From: Hermatobates lingyangjiaoensis | Lineage: Eukaryota > Arthropoda > Insecta > Hemiptera > Hermatobatidae | Assembly (NCBI GenBank): GCA_026182355.1 | Contig: JAPFBL010000035.1 | Coordinates: 3,889,501 to 3,953,500 of the forward strand | Length of the DNA: 64,000 nucleotides | Direction: 5' to 3' | In this document: positions 10,125 to 19,689 of the stretch, piece by piece | How the letters are laid out: each line of letters begins with the position of its first letter | How positions within the stretch are numbered: the stretch's first letter is position 1 | The notes under the pieces: model-generated | The model's input: only the letters and a program-made list of their open reading frames with translations | Told to the model about the DNA's origin: nothing | Databases searched by the model: none | Program-made: the position numbers and the translations under genes

Positions 10125-10155
10125 CTCAAATTTTCGGATGATCCGTCTTCAGGAG
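10125..10155 (-). ncRNA. Hammerhead ribozyme, class D (31 nt)
   Basis: Minus strand: stem I CTC, core CTGAAGA, stem II region CGGATCATCC (GGA/TCC around TCA), GAA, palindrome AATT, T, stem I GAG. The core is complete and stem I is only 3 bp. The surrounding 10075-10200 is a single-arm relative of the foldback at 50925-51196. Confidence 0.65.
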
Positions 10156-10199
10156 AAAAGAGAATGGGCAAACTGATTTGCGTCCAGTTTGGATCGTTT

Positions 10200-11390
10200 T
10201 TTCGAGTTTTGAGTATATACAGAAGAAGCACGTTTTAGGCTTCTGGGAGATAGTTCTCCTCCTGGGAGATAGTTAACCTCCATCGTTAATTGCTATTTTT
10301 ATTTATTTTAGTCTCTTAATTAATCTTTAGTTTACTTACTTATTTTTATTTTTACTCTCCTTTTTCCAATTTTGTAACAGTTTTTTTAAAAAATGTTTTG
10401 TTTCATTTATTATTTATTTTTGTTATTATTTATACATCTATCCTTGTCTACCCTCCCTCTATAAGTTGCTTATAGTGTTTGAGTGCTTGAGTTAGAGTTT
10501 CTGTGATTTCTTTTCTGCGTGTTCTTTTTGTGAGTCTAGTTTATATAAATATTGATAAAAGTATCGATGTGAAATTGAAACAAAATTGAAGTTTATTCTT
10601 TTAAACCTGAAGAACTGGCCGAGTCCTGATAAACATTAATTTGGTGTATATATAACATGGAAACTATGCCATCTGTGACATAACATAAAATAAAATGTTT
10701 ATAATAAAATGGTCAGTTTTGCATGTTCGAATCAAACAGAGTGTATACTGATACATTCGTTTAATTTAAAGTCTTTTTAATAGGTCTCATTAATTTCTGA
10801 TTTTTATAAATAAACCTTTTGAAATAACTTAATGATATATGACGGATGCTAATGATTTATATTTGCGGCCCTATTTAAATAACTATAAAAAAAAATCCAG
10901 GAGGCATTAATATTGAGGAATGAGGGAGTTTCTAATATAAGAGAAGGAGATGTCTGAATGAGTTTGGAAGACAAAGTCGTTATTGCCCTCGTTAAAATGC
11001 CCAGCTGACAATAGGACTTAGCTGAGAAGCGGGTAGTGCCAATAGGACCTGTCAGGAAATTATCACCTTTCTTAGGACCAGAAGGGCCAACTCAGCTGCA
11101 GTCAGCTTCAGTCAAGCAAATCGGCTATTCTTTTGCGTCCCTGCGCCTAGTTCAAGTCTATTCTTTACACTCCTGCAGTTATTGCACAATAATGCATTTC
11201 CTTATAATTAAAACAAATTCGCTTACTAAACAAAACGAAAAACGAAAGAAATATTTCTAAGTTGCATAATGATTTTGTATAATTTTTCCACTTTTGATGA
11301 AGAAACAAGAAAAGGCTTTCGCGATTTGGAGAATTTATGAAAAAAACAGTCACATGGCTGAATGAAGAACTGCTAGCAACATTTACACTA
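10200..11390. other. AT-rich sequence with PLE-like 3' tail near 10480-10560
   Basis: The words GTGATTTCTTTTCTGCGTG and TCTAGTTTATAT at 10508-10540 resemble the terminal region seen at 5735-5775 and 15545-15595, so a decayed PLE end is likely there. The rest, including short frames at 11036-11353, is unassigned. Confidence 0.4.
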
Positions 11391-11394
11391 TATA

Positions 11395-11545
11395 TATAAC
11401 AAATTCAATAATATACCAACCTTTTGATAGAATAGGTGTATTATGTAATCGGGATTTAGTCAGTTTTCTAGATTCAAAATTGAAACTCTCGTTGCTAACG
11501 TATCGGTTAATAGAAAATTGACCTCATTCGGATCACATACACCTA
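11395..11545. mobile_element. Fragment of the 57825-58290 repeat family
   Basis: Shares with 57825-57890 and 58090-58160 the ordered words AATAGGTGTR, TAATCGGGATTT, TTTTCTAG and AAACTCTCGTTGC. It is bounded by short (TA)n stretches. No coding content was seen. Confidence 0.6.
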
Positions 11546-11769
11546 TATATATTTATGTTATCCTTAAATTTATTTTTTTTAATTGTGTGTGTGTTTTGTT
11601 AAATGACTTTTGTACTATAGCATTAAAAAATCGGTCAAATCAACTAAAAACAGTACTCAAGAAACTCATAAAAGCTGCTAACAATAATAATAATAATAAT
11701 AATAAGGACAATCAAGTTTTAAAGTCTGTCAAAGGTGAATAAAGCCCGGGTTACATACATGGAAATATT

Positions 11770-13330
11770 AAGAACCATAAGAAAAACTATCCTTTAAGCC
11801 ATATTATTTCACAGGTAACTACGCCCACAAATATGGTAGTACAGCCCAAACAAGATCATATCAGAATATCTGCCTGCAAAATATATGCATAGATCTACAG
11901 ATCAATATTTAGATATAATAGGGGCTACTAAACCTAATGGAATAATGGTATCTCTTGCCATAGAATCGTTATTCACTAATGTTACTATAGAAGATACAAT
12001 TAAAATAATCTGTGATTCTGCATACAACCACCCCTCTCTGCCTCCTCCCCGCTTCAAAAGGTCAATCATGGGAAAGTTACTGAGATTGTGTACCACTAAA
12101 AGTCCATTTATTCAGATTGACGAAAATCTGTTCTACCAAATAGATGGAGTGACCATGGGATCCCCACTAGATGTAACAAATTTGCAAATCTACATATCTC
12201 ATCTTGAAAAGAGTGTTATGATGCGGAATTCAGTGAAGAAGCCTCGCCTTTATTGCATATATGTGCATGATTGATTCGTTATAGTAGATGCTATTCATGA
12301 AATTGGCGAACTCAAAAAGTTGTTTGAAACTAACCCAGTATTAAAATTTACACAATAAATCAGTAACAACAAAATTATACATTTTCTCGATGTTACAATA
12401 AATAATGTAACAATGAATTACAAACTTCAGCTTATATCAAACCCACTTACAGTAGAATACATTCATATGCGGATAGTGAGTGTCTAGACAAGTATAAAGA
12501 AGGCACTATTAAAACGCTAATTCATAGAGCCTATAAAACGTCATGCTCTTGGGTTATGTTTCACCAAACCATAAGAAATATAAAACAGGTATTGATTAAC
12601 AATCGCTATAGCGACAGGAAATTTGATAATATTCTACAGTTGTACATCAATCGAGTGAACACAGCTCAACAAGGAAATTCAAAAGCATCCAAAAATGGGA
12701 CAATTCATAACAACTATTACAAATAGGTGTACAAAAGTAGATGAAAGAATATTGAAAAACATAATCAAGGACAACACAGAATGCATCAGCTCAAAATCAA
12801 TGTGTATTCCAAGAGTATCAATTCATCCAGTATGACAATAAAGAGCTTTCTGCACTAAAATCCACAACTTAAAAGAACTAATGTAATTTACCAATATAAT
12901 TGCCTAATAGGAAACTGTGAGAAACTAAAATCTAAATGCATTGGTGAATTTTTACCACAACTACAAATTCAAGAAGACTTATGATGCATCTGTCAGCAGA
13001 AGCCCACCTAAGTTCCACCTCAGCAGGAACATAAGACCAACCTAATTAGAGAAATGTTTGTAAAAAACACTGAAGTTTTATATCATGCAAAAGACCAAAC
13101 CAGACTACAAATTGCAGAAGCCCTTAAAGTATTAGAACATAAGCCAAACATGAACAACCAGGCAACAGGATTTAACAGGACGCTGAAACTGTATTCACGA
13201 ACCACGCAGTGTTATGAACAAAGATTGAATACCCAACAGATCCAGCATAGACAAGAACCTAGAGACATTTATGAAGTTAAGCGGAACACCTGAGCATGAC
13301 TGGTGGCAAACTTGCTTCAGACAAAATTTA
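11770..13330 (+). pseudogene. Decayed Penelope/Poseidon-like PLE body (RT to endonuclease)
   Basis: Fragments of a PLE protein follow in order on the plus strand with stops and frameshifts between them. At 11885-12274: SLFTNVTIEDTIKIICDSAYNH, CTTKSPF, and motif B as DGVTMGSPL. At 12280-12400: remains of the region after the YxDD box, ending in HFLDVTINN. At 12480-12640: a linker rich in Arg and Lys. At 12890-12960: YQYNCLIGNCEKL followed by KCIG, the start of the GIY-YIG domain. At 13054-13290: NTEVLYHAKDQTRLQIAEAL, then EHKPNMNNQ. The DD of the catalytic box is not readable (HD then a stop). Motif B (MGSPL) separates it from the MGTIMAPS lineage at 58487-64000. Confidence 0.78.
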
Positions 13331-13589
13331 TATTTTGTTAGAGTTATAGAATGTGAAAAAATGTTATAGTGTTAAATTAAGTAATGTATAATATAATATA
13401 GTGGTAATTAGTAGTAATAGTTTGTTTTGGAACTTTTGTTCCAATAGGGTGGGTCACTTACATAGTTTATATGACCTTCTTCTACATTAAATATTTAAGA
13501 CAAATTTTCTCATTATAAACTTAAAAATATTCCTATTTTAACGGAATACTATTCTTATAACTACGAGCTACTTTTGTTTTTGTTTTTTA

Positions 13590-13640
13590 TATAAATCTGA
13601 AGATAACCACAAAGTTTTCGGAAAGCGTATGGTTTTCTTA
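13590..13640 (+). ncRNA. Possible hammerhead relic downstream of PLE body
   Basis: CTGAAGA is followed by a 16-nt insert and GGAAAGCG. Position (about 300 bp after the endonuclease end) fits the 3' ribozyme of other copies, but core spacing and stem I are poor. Confidence 0.3.
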
Positions 13641-13699
13641 TTTTTGTGTGATATTTACCTCATAATAAAAGATTGCACTACTCATAAGTACATTTATTA

Positions 13700-14319
13700 C
13701 GATTTTCATTTCATGTATTAATACTTTTATATTTTAAATTTTTGTTTAAATGCACGTCTTTTCACAGTATATGCAACTGTAGGCACATAAATAGATATTC
13801 ACTTTACGGTCAAAGCTCATAAATTTATATTACTCTTTAGTTTCAAAATATTCTTTAGTTCTAAAACATAATTTTGGAACAAATCCTGTTCAAGAACCGA
13901 AAGAAGATGGAATCTATTTATAATAAATGTTGAGTTGTTCTTAAACAAATAGTTTGTTGGTTGATTTTGTGGTATATGATGCGTGACTGAGAGAATGACT
14001 CAGAGGGAAGTGGATTGTGAGGAGCGGTAGAAGCGACGGCTTGGAGGAGGAGAGTGCCGTTAGGACCGTTACAGTGACAACCACGTACACATCCCGATCT
14101 TACCCCAATTCAACACAGCGCTTCTTACACCTCCATACCTACCATTTACGAAAAGGATTCACTTGATTAAGTCATAGTTCATTACTTATATACATCTAAC
14201 GGCAAATTAAGGTCTTACGAGCAGTAAGGGTCCTGTCAAATCTTATAGATCAGGTATCAATTCAGGATGTTATAATTTTGTTCATTAATGCATTAATTGT
14301 GCAATCCTTCTACATATCT

Positions 14320-14320
<1 letters not shown>
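13700..14320. other. Unassigned sequence
   Basis: AT-rich, except for a GC-richer patch at 13980-14120 with purine-rich words. No frame or repeat was recognised. Confidence 0.4.

Positions 14321-14322
<2 letters not shown>

Positions 14323-14355
<33 letters not shown>
14323..14355. repeat. (TA)n, 33 bp
   Basis: Left boundary of the ribozyme-bearing fragment that follows. Confidence 0.95.
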
Positions 14356-14356
<1 letters not shown>

Positions 14357-14359
14357 CTA

Positions 14360-14545
14360 AACTACAGCGTCAGTTGGACACCAACCAATTATCTCCAACC
14401 GTCGCTCCGCAAGAGCGCTGGTCCCTATTTCTTCTATCCTGATGACGGGTAAACCAAAAATTAAAGACAATAGTTTACTGTGAAGCGTGTGCTGTCCTTT
14501 GTGGGTAGTTTTCTTCATAATAATATATATATAATATAAAAACTC
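14360..14545 (+). mobile_element. PLE terminal fragment, class C
   Basis: Contains the CTCCAACCGTCGCTCC block, the TTTCTTCTATC stretch and a hammerhead-like motif at 14432-14467 (core CTGATGA, stem II CGGGTAAACC, but AAA instead of GAA, then AATTA). Stem I does not pair. It parallels 6988-7170 and 40441-40540, one arm only. Confidence 0.6.
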
Positions 14546-14549
14546 AGTT

Positions 14550-14656
14550 CGGATTTGACTTTGTCGAAGACCGCTTGTTAAGGTCATTTAGTCTTTTTTC
14601 TCATTTCTTATTGTGTTTTGCACGCTGATTGTTGATTCACGTGTTTATTGTAAATT
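14550..14656 (+). mobile_element. Decayed class-A unit
   Basis: Reads GACTTTGTCGAAGACCGC, then AAGGTCATTTAGTC, followed by the class-A downstream words (ATTTCTTATTGTG, CACGTGTTTATTG). The core is broken (TTGTCGA for CTGACGA; GAAAG lost), so the ribozyme is dead. Confidence 0.6.
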
Positions 14657-14658
14657 CT

Positions 14659-14663
<5 letters not shown>

Positions 14664-14712
<49 letters not shown>
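14664..14712. repeat. (TA)n, 49 bp
   Basis: Separates the class-A unit from the truncated PLE at 14713-14940. Confidence 0.95.
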
Positions 14713-14715
<3 letters not shown>

Positions 14716-14940
14716 GGTAACTCACCACTAATTAAAGAAGATAGTCGCTCTAAGGCCTTTCGTTTTCACGTCGTCAGAGAGCAAGTGAATACAAGTTGTA
14801 AGCAGGTTATGAATTTTGATTTAAAGAAGGAGTAAGATTGGCATCATTGACAGTATTTTTCCCTATAACTGTTGAAATAGTCTTGATTTGTTTGATAATT
14901 CCTTCAATTAGAAATTCATCTAATTTAAAAATATATATAT
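14713..14940 (-). mobile_element. 5'-truncated PLE end with (TA)n on both sides
   Basis: Minus strand: (TA)n, a short coding tail (FKLDEFLIEGIIKQI, compare LYKLDEVLING at the end of the endonuclease at 51422-51820), a 3' untranslated part with the words GAATACAAG/ACTTGCTCTC, the ribozyme at 14747-14782, and (TA)n. Same order as 51240-51854. Confidence 0.65.
14747..14782 (-). ncRNA. Hammerhead ribozyme, class B (36 nt)
   Basis: Minus strand: stem I GCTCT, core CTGACGA, stem II region CGTGAAAAC, GAA, palindrome AGGCCT, cleavage-site T, stem I AGAGC. The 5-bp stem I is perfect, the core is complete and the six-base palindromic stem III is GC-rich. Stem II is very short (GT/AC). It is the best single-unit example in the window along with class A. 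Confidence 0.72.
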
Positions 14941-14969
14941 AATATATATAATATATACTATATATATAA

Positions 14970-15028
<59 letters not shown>

Positions 15029-15030
15029 TA
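14930..15030. repeat. Compound (TA)n with interruptions
   Basis: Interrupted TA array whose longest pure run is about 14977-15018; it separates two PLE fragments. Confidence 0.95.
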
Positions 15031-15041
15031 GTGTATTTAGG

Positions 15042-15236
15042 GAGCAGGCCTTCATTTATACAAGTTCTGTTGAAACCTATGCCTATTTCTAATCTAACAC
15101 CTTTTCGGATTACTTTTTCCAATATTCTCACCTCTGACTTCCAAAAGTTTGGGACAAGATATATCAGTTCTCCAAAATTTTTATTTCTATATTCGAACAC
15201 AAAGCATAATCGGAGGTTATAAACCGGTAGCGGCAA
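15042..15236 (-). mobile_element. PLE terminal repeat / N-terminal coding fragment
   Basis: On the minus strand the frame gives ELIYLVPNFWKSEVR, then VIRKGVRLEIGIGFNR and INEGLLPKYTNI. The inverted partner at 15375-15545 gives ELIYLVLNFW, then LIRKDLRLEIGIGFNR. The matching peptide in two opposed copies suggests selection on the reading frame in the source element. I interpret it as the start of the PLE ORF running out of the terminal repeat. Confidence 0.6.
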
Positions 15237-15374
15237 GGTGATGCTTCCCCAGGGTTCTGATTACCTTCCTTCTGCCTGTTTTGTTGCTTTGCGACTTTGT
15301 GTGTTTATTTTAGTTATTGTTTAGATTTGTTTTAGTGTTTTGTATGTGATGAAACTATCTTTATAAAAATTTCC

Positions 15375-15545
15375 TTGAGAATGGTCGATGTTGACCAAAA
15401 CATATTGGAATATAGAAATAAAAATTTTGTAGAACTGATATATCTTGTCCTGAACTTTTGGATGTCAGAGGTGACAAGATTAGAAAAATTAATCCGGAAA
15501 GATCTTAGATTAGAAATTGGCATAGGTTTCAACAGAATTTGTATA
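15375..15545 (+). mobile_element. PLE terminal repeat, inverted partner
   Basis: Starts with a ribozyme-like relic (TTGAGAATGGTCGATG, then CCAAAACATATTGG) and continues into the ORF-start block described for 15042-15236. The 139 bp between the two arms is unrelated sequence of higher GC near 15225-15260. Confidence 0.6.
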
Positions 15546-15596
15546 TATATAAACTAGATTCAGATAAAGAACACACATAAAAGAAATCATAGAAAG

Positions 15597-15635
15597 TCAC
15601 TTGTATATTTCGATGCCCCGTCATCAGCGAGAGGT
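15597..15635 (-). ncRNA. Hammerhead-like motif
   Basis: Minus strand: core CTGATGA, stem II region CGGGGCATC, GAA, palindrome ATAT, A, CAAGTG. Core complete; stem I pairing is interrupted. The following bases match the terminal region at 6421-6470. Confidence 0.5.
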
Positions 15636-15639
15636 GTGA

Positions 15640-17145
15640 GTCGCTCTGAAGACAGGTAACAACTCGTTACAAAGCTTAAAGAGATCATGTAAATATTGGC
15701 ATTGGTACATGTTCCCGACCCTCCCATTCTAACTATTCCATCAACTTGTTTCTACCCTTAAACAACGTATCAGTACGTATTTAGAAGTAGATTTGGTACA
15801 TGTTAATTAGACAGCACTAACGAGAAAATGAACTAAAAAGATCAAAGATCATTTTAGATAGTACAATAATCAGTTGTTTGTCCTTTAAGCAGTAGTTTAA
15901 AAATTCTTCAAGTTTTATTAGTGTAAAATTTGAAACGCCTCATTTATTTTGTAGATCAAATGTTTATGGGAAACGCAACAACTGAACACTCCGAGTTGTC
16001 TTTTCTATGGGAACCAACATCTGCTTAATGATAAACCGCAAAAAAATAAGAGGAAATAAACGAGAAAATCGTCAATAAAGCATAATGTTAACAGTATATA
16101 CATGAATAAGACTACTGGAAAAGGTTAAAACGAACAAAATAATTTCACCGATAGAAAATATTTAAAAAAAAAAATGAAATAACTGACTAGATACTTTGAC
16201 AGTTACTACTATCAAGAGGAGAAGTAATCTTTATTGAAGGCAGGCAAATGCAGCGAGGTGCCTATTCAGTTAACCCTTGTAGTGTTGCCATATTAATAGG
16301 TTCGACTTTCAAGTCATGAATACCTCTCTCTGATGACGACGGGAGTCAGTCAACATATTAAAATGGCTATTTGTCGGTATCCCTCAAAATATTTTAATAA
16401 TCCTTGATTTAATATGGTTATTTTAATTATAAATACGCCTAAAAAAGTGGAAAAAAATCTGAACAAGATAAATAATTAAATGTACATTTTAATACATATT
16501 GAAATCAATACCATATGATGAAAACATGAAAAAAAAACAAAATGAAATTTTAACGAAAAGTAATATAAATAAATCACTGATACATCAAAGGAAAATAAAA
16601 TAATAAAAAACAAGAAATAAATGAAAAAAACGTTATTCTATATACTGATTCACAGTTAGCAAAGGAATTCGGATAGGGACTGGATAAAATATCAAAGGAT
16701 GAAATATTTTTTACCAAAACAAAAACATCTCATTCTGAAAAGATGGAGTAGATAGATATTACTTTAAACTCAGTTAGTGACAGTGAAAAGGGAGTTTAGT
16801 CCATTTCTTTTGTTTAATTAGCATAAATACATTCTTTATATACTACTATACTTATAAGAAAATTTACAATAAACATGTGACATAAAAATCACTATCCAAA
16901 TCAAAGTATGTAATTCAGAAATGCTGCTTAGGTCTTCCAACCAAGTTATCTCGTACTCATCAGCTCTAGTGTGAATCTAACGATAACCAGTTGTTTGGAT
17001 GAAAGTCTGTTGCAGTGAATCGCATTCTATAGACTGAGTAACATGAGCTCGTATTATGCTTAAGGCAGCATACAAATGTTTTAATACTAAAGTGGGCAAT
17101 GATTCATTCTGTATCATTATTTACTAACAATATAGAGTGATCTTT
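15640..17145. other. AT-rich sequence, nothing recognised
   Basis: No frame above about 60 codons, no repeat and no RNA gene recognised. Confidence 0.45.
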
Positions 17146-17190
17146 ATATATATATATATGATCAAACCACAATAAGAAATGGGAAAACAA

Positions 17191-17233
17191 GACTAAGATC
17201 TTTCAACCGTAACAAGCGGTCTTCGTCAGAGTC
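17191..17233 (-). ncRNA. Hammerhead ribozyme, class A (left arm)
   Basis: Same sequence layout as 2504-2546: GACT, CTGACGA, ACCG-loop-CGGT stem II, GAA, AGATCT, T, AGTC. All core bases are intact and stem I pairs fully over 4 bp. Confidence 0.74.
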
Positions 17234-17257
17234 AAAAACCCAACTGGTTGGGTTTTT

Positions 17258-17300
17258 GACTCTGACGAAGACCGCTTGTTACGGTCGAAAGATCTTAGTC
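17258..17300 (+). ncRNA. Hammerhead ribozyme, class A (right arm)
   Basis: Mirror of 17191-17233, with one difference before GAA (CGGTC in place of CGGTT), which removes the A-U pair at the base of stem II. The core is otherwise intact. Confidence 0.72.
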
Positions 17301-17371
17301 TTGTTTTCCCATTTCTTATTGTGGTTTGATCATTGATTGTTGTTTCACGTGTTTATGTGAAATCTTTTTAT

Positions 17372-17405
<34 letters not shown>

Positions 17406-17799
17406 AAGCGATTCATAATAGACTAATGAAATCAAAATCATTGCCTCAACCATGATAAGGAATTTAGAAATAAACTTCAAAATTATTCAACCAAAACAAT
17501 ACGTTTATGTTAGCCACACTTTGAAATGAAAGAAATAAAATTGGTCGTATAGTACAGTATAAAGAGGGAAAGGTAAAAAAAAAATAAAAGGGCAAAAAAA
17601 AAATGGCAAAGAAAGGCTGGGCTAGTCAGTGAAAACAAAGTAGATCAGGAAGAAATAAGTAAAACATATCAGGTGATGTTCATCCATTGGCCAAGGCCAT
17701 CGCTGACGTCATACTGGCGGCAATTTGAATAAATATATGGCTGAAGAACTTAGTAACATTTCTGAATTTCTTACTGAGCTTGACACGTATATATATAAA

Positions 17800-17918
17800 C
17801 TTTAACAAATAGGAAAGAACAGAGAAAGTCACTACAGAACTCACTTCGATATTTAGACTTCCGTCGTCATGTGGAAGAAGTACGAAGTACTGGCGTTGAG
17901 AAGCAAACTGCTACTCTT

Positions 17919-17920
<2 letters not shown>
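17800..17920 (-). mobile_element. PLE terminal fragment with ribozyme relic
   Basis: Around 17845-17880 the minus strand reads CATGACGACGG, then a gap and TCTAAATATCGAAG. It belongs to the same family as 57394-57432 but has lost the GAA core. (TA)n follows at 17921-17959. Confidence 0.45.

Positions 17921-17959
<39 letters not shown>
17921..17959. repeat. (TA)n, 39 bp
   Basis: Left neighbour of the second class-A foldback. Confidence 0.95.
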
Positions 17960-17961
<2 letters not shown>

Positions 17962-18034
17962 GTATGAAAAGATTTCACATAAACACGTGAAACTACAATC
18001 AATGATCAAACCACAATAAGAAATGGGAAAACAA

Positions 18035-18077
18035 GACTAAGATCTTTCAACCGTAACAAGCGGTCTTCGTCAGAGTC
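18035..18077 (-). ncRNA. Hammerhead ribozyme, class A (left arm)
   Basis: Intact: GACT/AGTC stem I, CTGACGA core, stem II with A-U base pair and one bulged G, GAA, AGATCT palindrome. Confidence 0.74.
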
Positions 18078-18101
18078 AAAAACCCCGTCAGTTGGGTTTT
18101 T

Positions 18102-18144
18102 GACTCTGACGAAGACCGCTTGTTACGGTTGAAAGATCTTAGTC
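18102..18144 (+). ncRNA. Hammerhead ribozyme, class A (right arm)
   Basis: Intact mirror copy; identical in every core and stem base to 18035-18077. Confidence 0.74.
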
Positions 18145-18639
18145 TTGTTTTCCCATTTCTTATTGTGGTTTGATCATTGATATATCTGTATATATGTCGT
18201 TTTTATGTTTGTGGTTTTTCTGTTTTTCTAAATTTATTACAGTGTGAAATAATTATTACGGTATCAAACAGCATTATCTGATGTTTTATCTATATTTCAG
18301 ACATCCCCAAAGCAGCATCAATTACAAAATTTTTTTAGCATAACATGAGAAAAGAAACTTTTATCTATTGATTTCTGCAAGTTATGGCATGGAAAATATA
18401 ATTGTTTCAGATAACATAGCTTCGGATGTTTAAATAGAGGTAATAAATAAGATGATTCAAGAACTAAATAAACTAAGTTCATAGAAAAATTCGCAAAAAT
18501 AGACAAAAGAACTGAACACTATATTTAGACTACAAATAATATTGTATAGTATTTTGAATTATACATATAGTGTTATGAGTATAGTCATCATTTGAATATA
18601 CTATAAATAATGAAGAAATTGAAATAAAACTAAACTCCC

Positions 18640-19065
18640 GAACTCACTCACAATATTTAGACTCTTTTCACAGTCGTCCTCAGAAAGGAAGTGGCACGGT
18701 AGGTACACAACAGCAAACTGGTTCTCTCTATATATAAAGAGAGACTAATACCAAAATCCCAGTTCGATGACTGTCCCAACTGGACAGCAACTGAAATAAA
18801 GTGAAAAGTAACACATATAGTAAATAAACACAATTAATATCTCTCATTTTCGGCAAATCCGTATTCAAGATACAAAAAATAGGAATCTGGGTTACTTTCT
18901 GTTACTCTTCAAGAGTGTTTGGTCTCGTTCTATTTTTTCTCCTGAATTTGGAGATGAGAAAACAAAGACGCCAAAAGTAATCTACAGAGACTTGCACAAT
19001 AGGTCTAAGGGTTCACATATAGTCTATTTTCTTTTATAACCATCCTCAGGAAGGAACTGAAGTTG
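18640..19065 (-). mobile_element. Cluster of three decayed PLE terminal fragments
   Basis: Three hammerhead-like relics lie on the minus strand: near 18655-18692 (CTGAGGACGACTG, then TCTAAATATTG), near 18838-18875 (TTGAATACGGATTTGCCGAAAA, then GAGAGA further on; 22 bases with the core only partly preserved) and near 19015-19055 (CTGAGGATGG, then GAAAATAGACT). Each keeps the order core, GAA-like box, AT palindrome, but all have lost pairing. Confidence 0.4.
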
Positions 19066-19189
19066 CAAATGTCCCAATTCATCACTCGAGTGAGATTACG
19101 TATACTCAAAGTCATAGATTCCAACAAAAAAACAGAAGAAGATAATAAATGATAGGATAATGGAAGATTTTGGACAGACCCTTTATCAG

Positions 19190-19450
19190 ATACGATGAAG
19201 GCATTTCGTGTGACTAGGTAGGCGGTCTCTGGACTAGTACATCCAGTTCGATTCTCACTATCGTCCTCGATTCTTTCACCCGGGATACATGCATACATTA
19301 TTTAACCGGTAGCCAACTGGAAGCCTACTTCATCACCATATACATACATTATTACTATAATGTATGTGGGTCAAGATGTTAAGCCTACTCTAAATAGACT
19401 TGAGTTAGGTATAATGTAAGGCGTCCAAAGTAGAATCATTAGGGAGATAT
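19190..19450 (+). mobile_element. Probable tRNA-derived SINE copy
   Basis: The B-box-like GTTCGATTC at 19246-19254 lies in a tRNA-like head. About 140 bp downstream, 19388-19440 matches the body of the SINEs at 25943-26262 and 53773-54092 (ACTTGAGTTAGG, then CCAAAGTAGAATCAT). The A box is weak. The middle part is partly replaced by AT-rich sequence. Confidence 0.5.
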
Positions 19451-19680
19451 AATATTCCGTTGAGCAATTAGCTTTAGATGCGAAACATTCTAACAGACCC
19501 TCATCCTCCCATGGGCAACAAAATACGGTTTAATGTAACCTTATAATGTATTTACGAGTACGTGGTGGTCAAGTATTCTTCCCGTTTGCTACCAGTTAAA
19601 TAATGTATGTATGTAGTGGTGATGTAGGATTTCTGTTGACTACCGGTTAAATAATGAATGTATGTGATGGTGATTGGCTG
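19282..19680. repeat. Inverted and direct repeats around CTACCGGTTAAATAATG
   Basis: The word appears at 19589-19608 (one mismatch) and 19640-19657 in direct order, and in reverse at 19287-19312, each followed by similar GGTGATG words. It may be debris of one small element. Confidence 0.5.
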
Positions 19681-19689
19681 TGATGTAAT

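Larger units (their letters stand above)
17160..17331. repeat. 172-bp class-A foldback with two hammerheads
   Basis: The arms run from GATCAAACCACAATAAG at the left edge to its complement at the right edge and meet at a centre near 17246 with almost no spacer. (TA)n lies close on both sides (about 17147-17159 and 17371-17402). The design is ribozyme on minus, centre, ribozyme on plus. Confidence 0.92.
18004..18175. repeat. 172-bp class-A foldback, second copy
   Basis: Nearly identical to 17160-17331 about 840 bp away, with a few changes at the centre (CCCCGTCAGTTGGG). Upstream, at 17970-18003, it retains the outer block with CACGTGAAAC that is found on the opposite side of the first copy. 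Confidence 0.92.
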
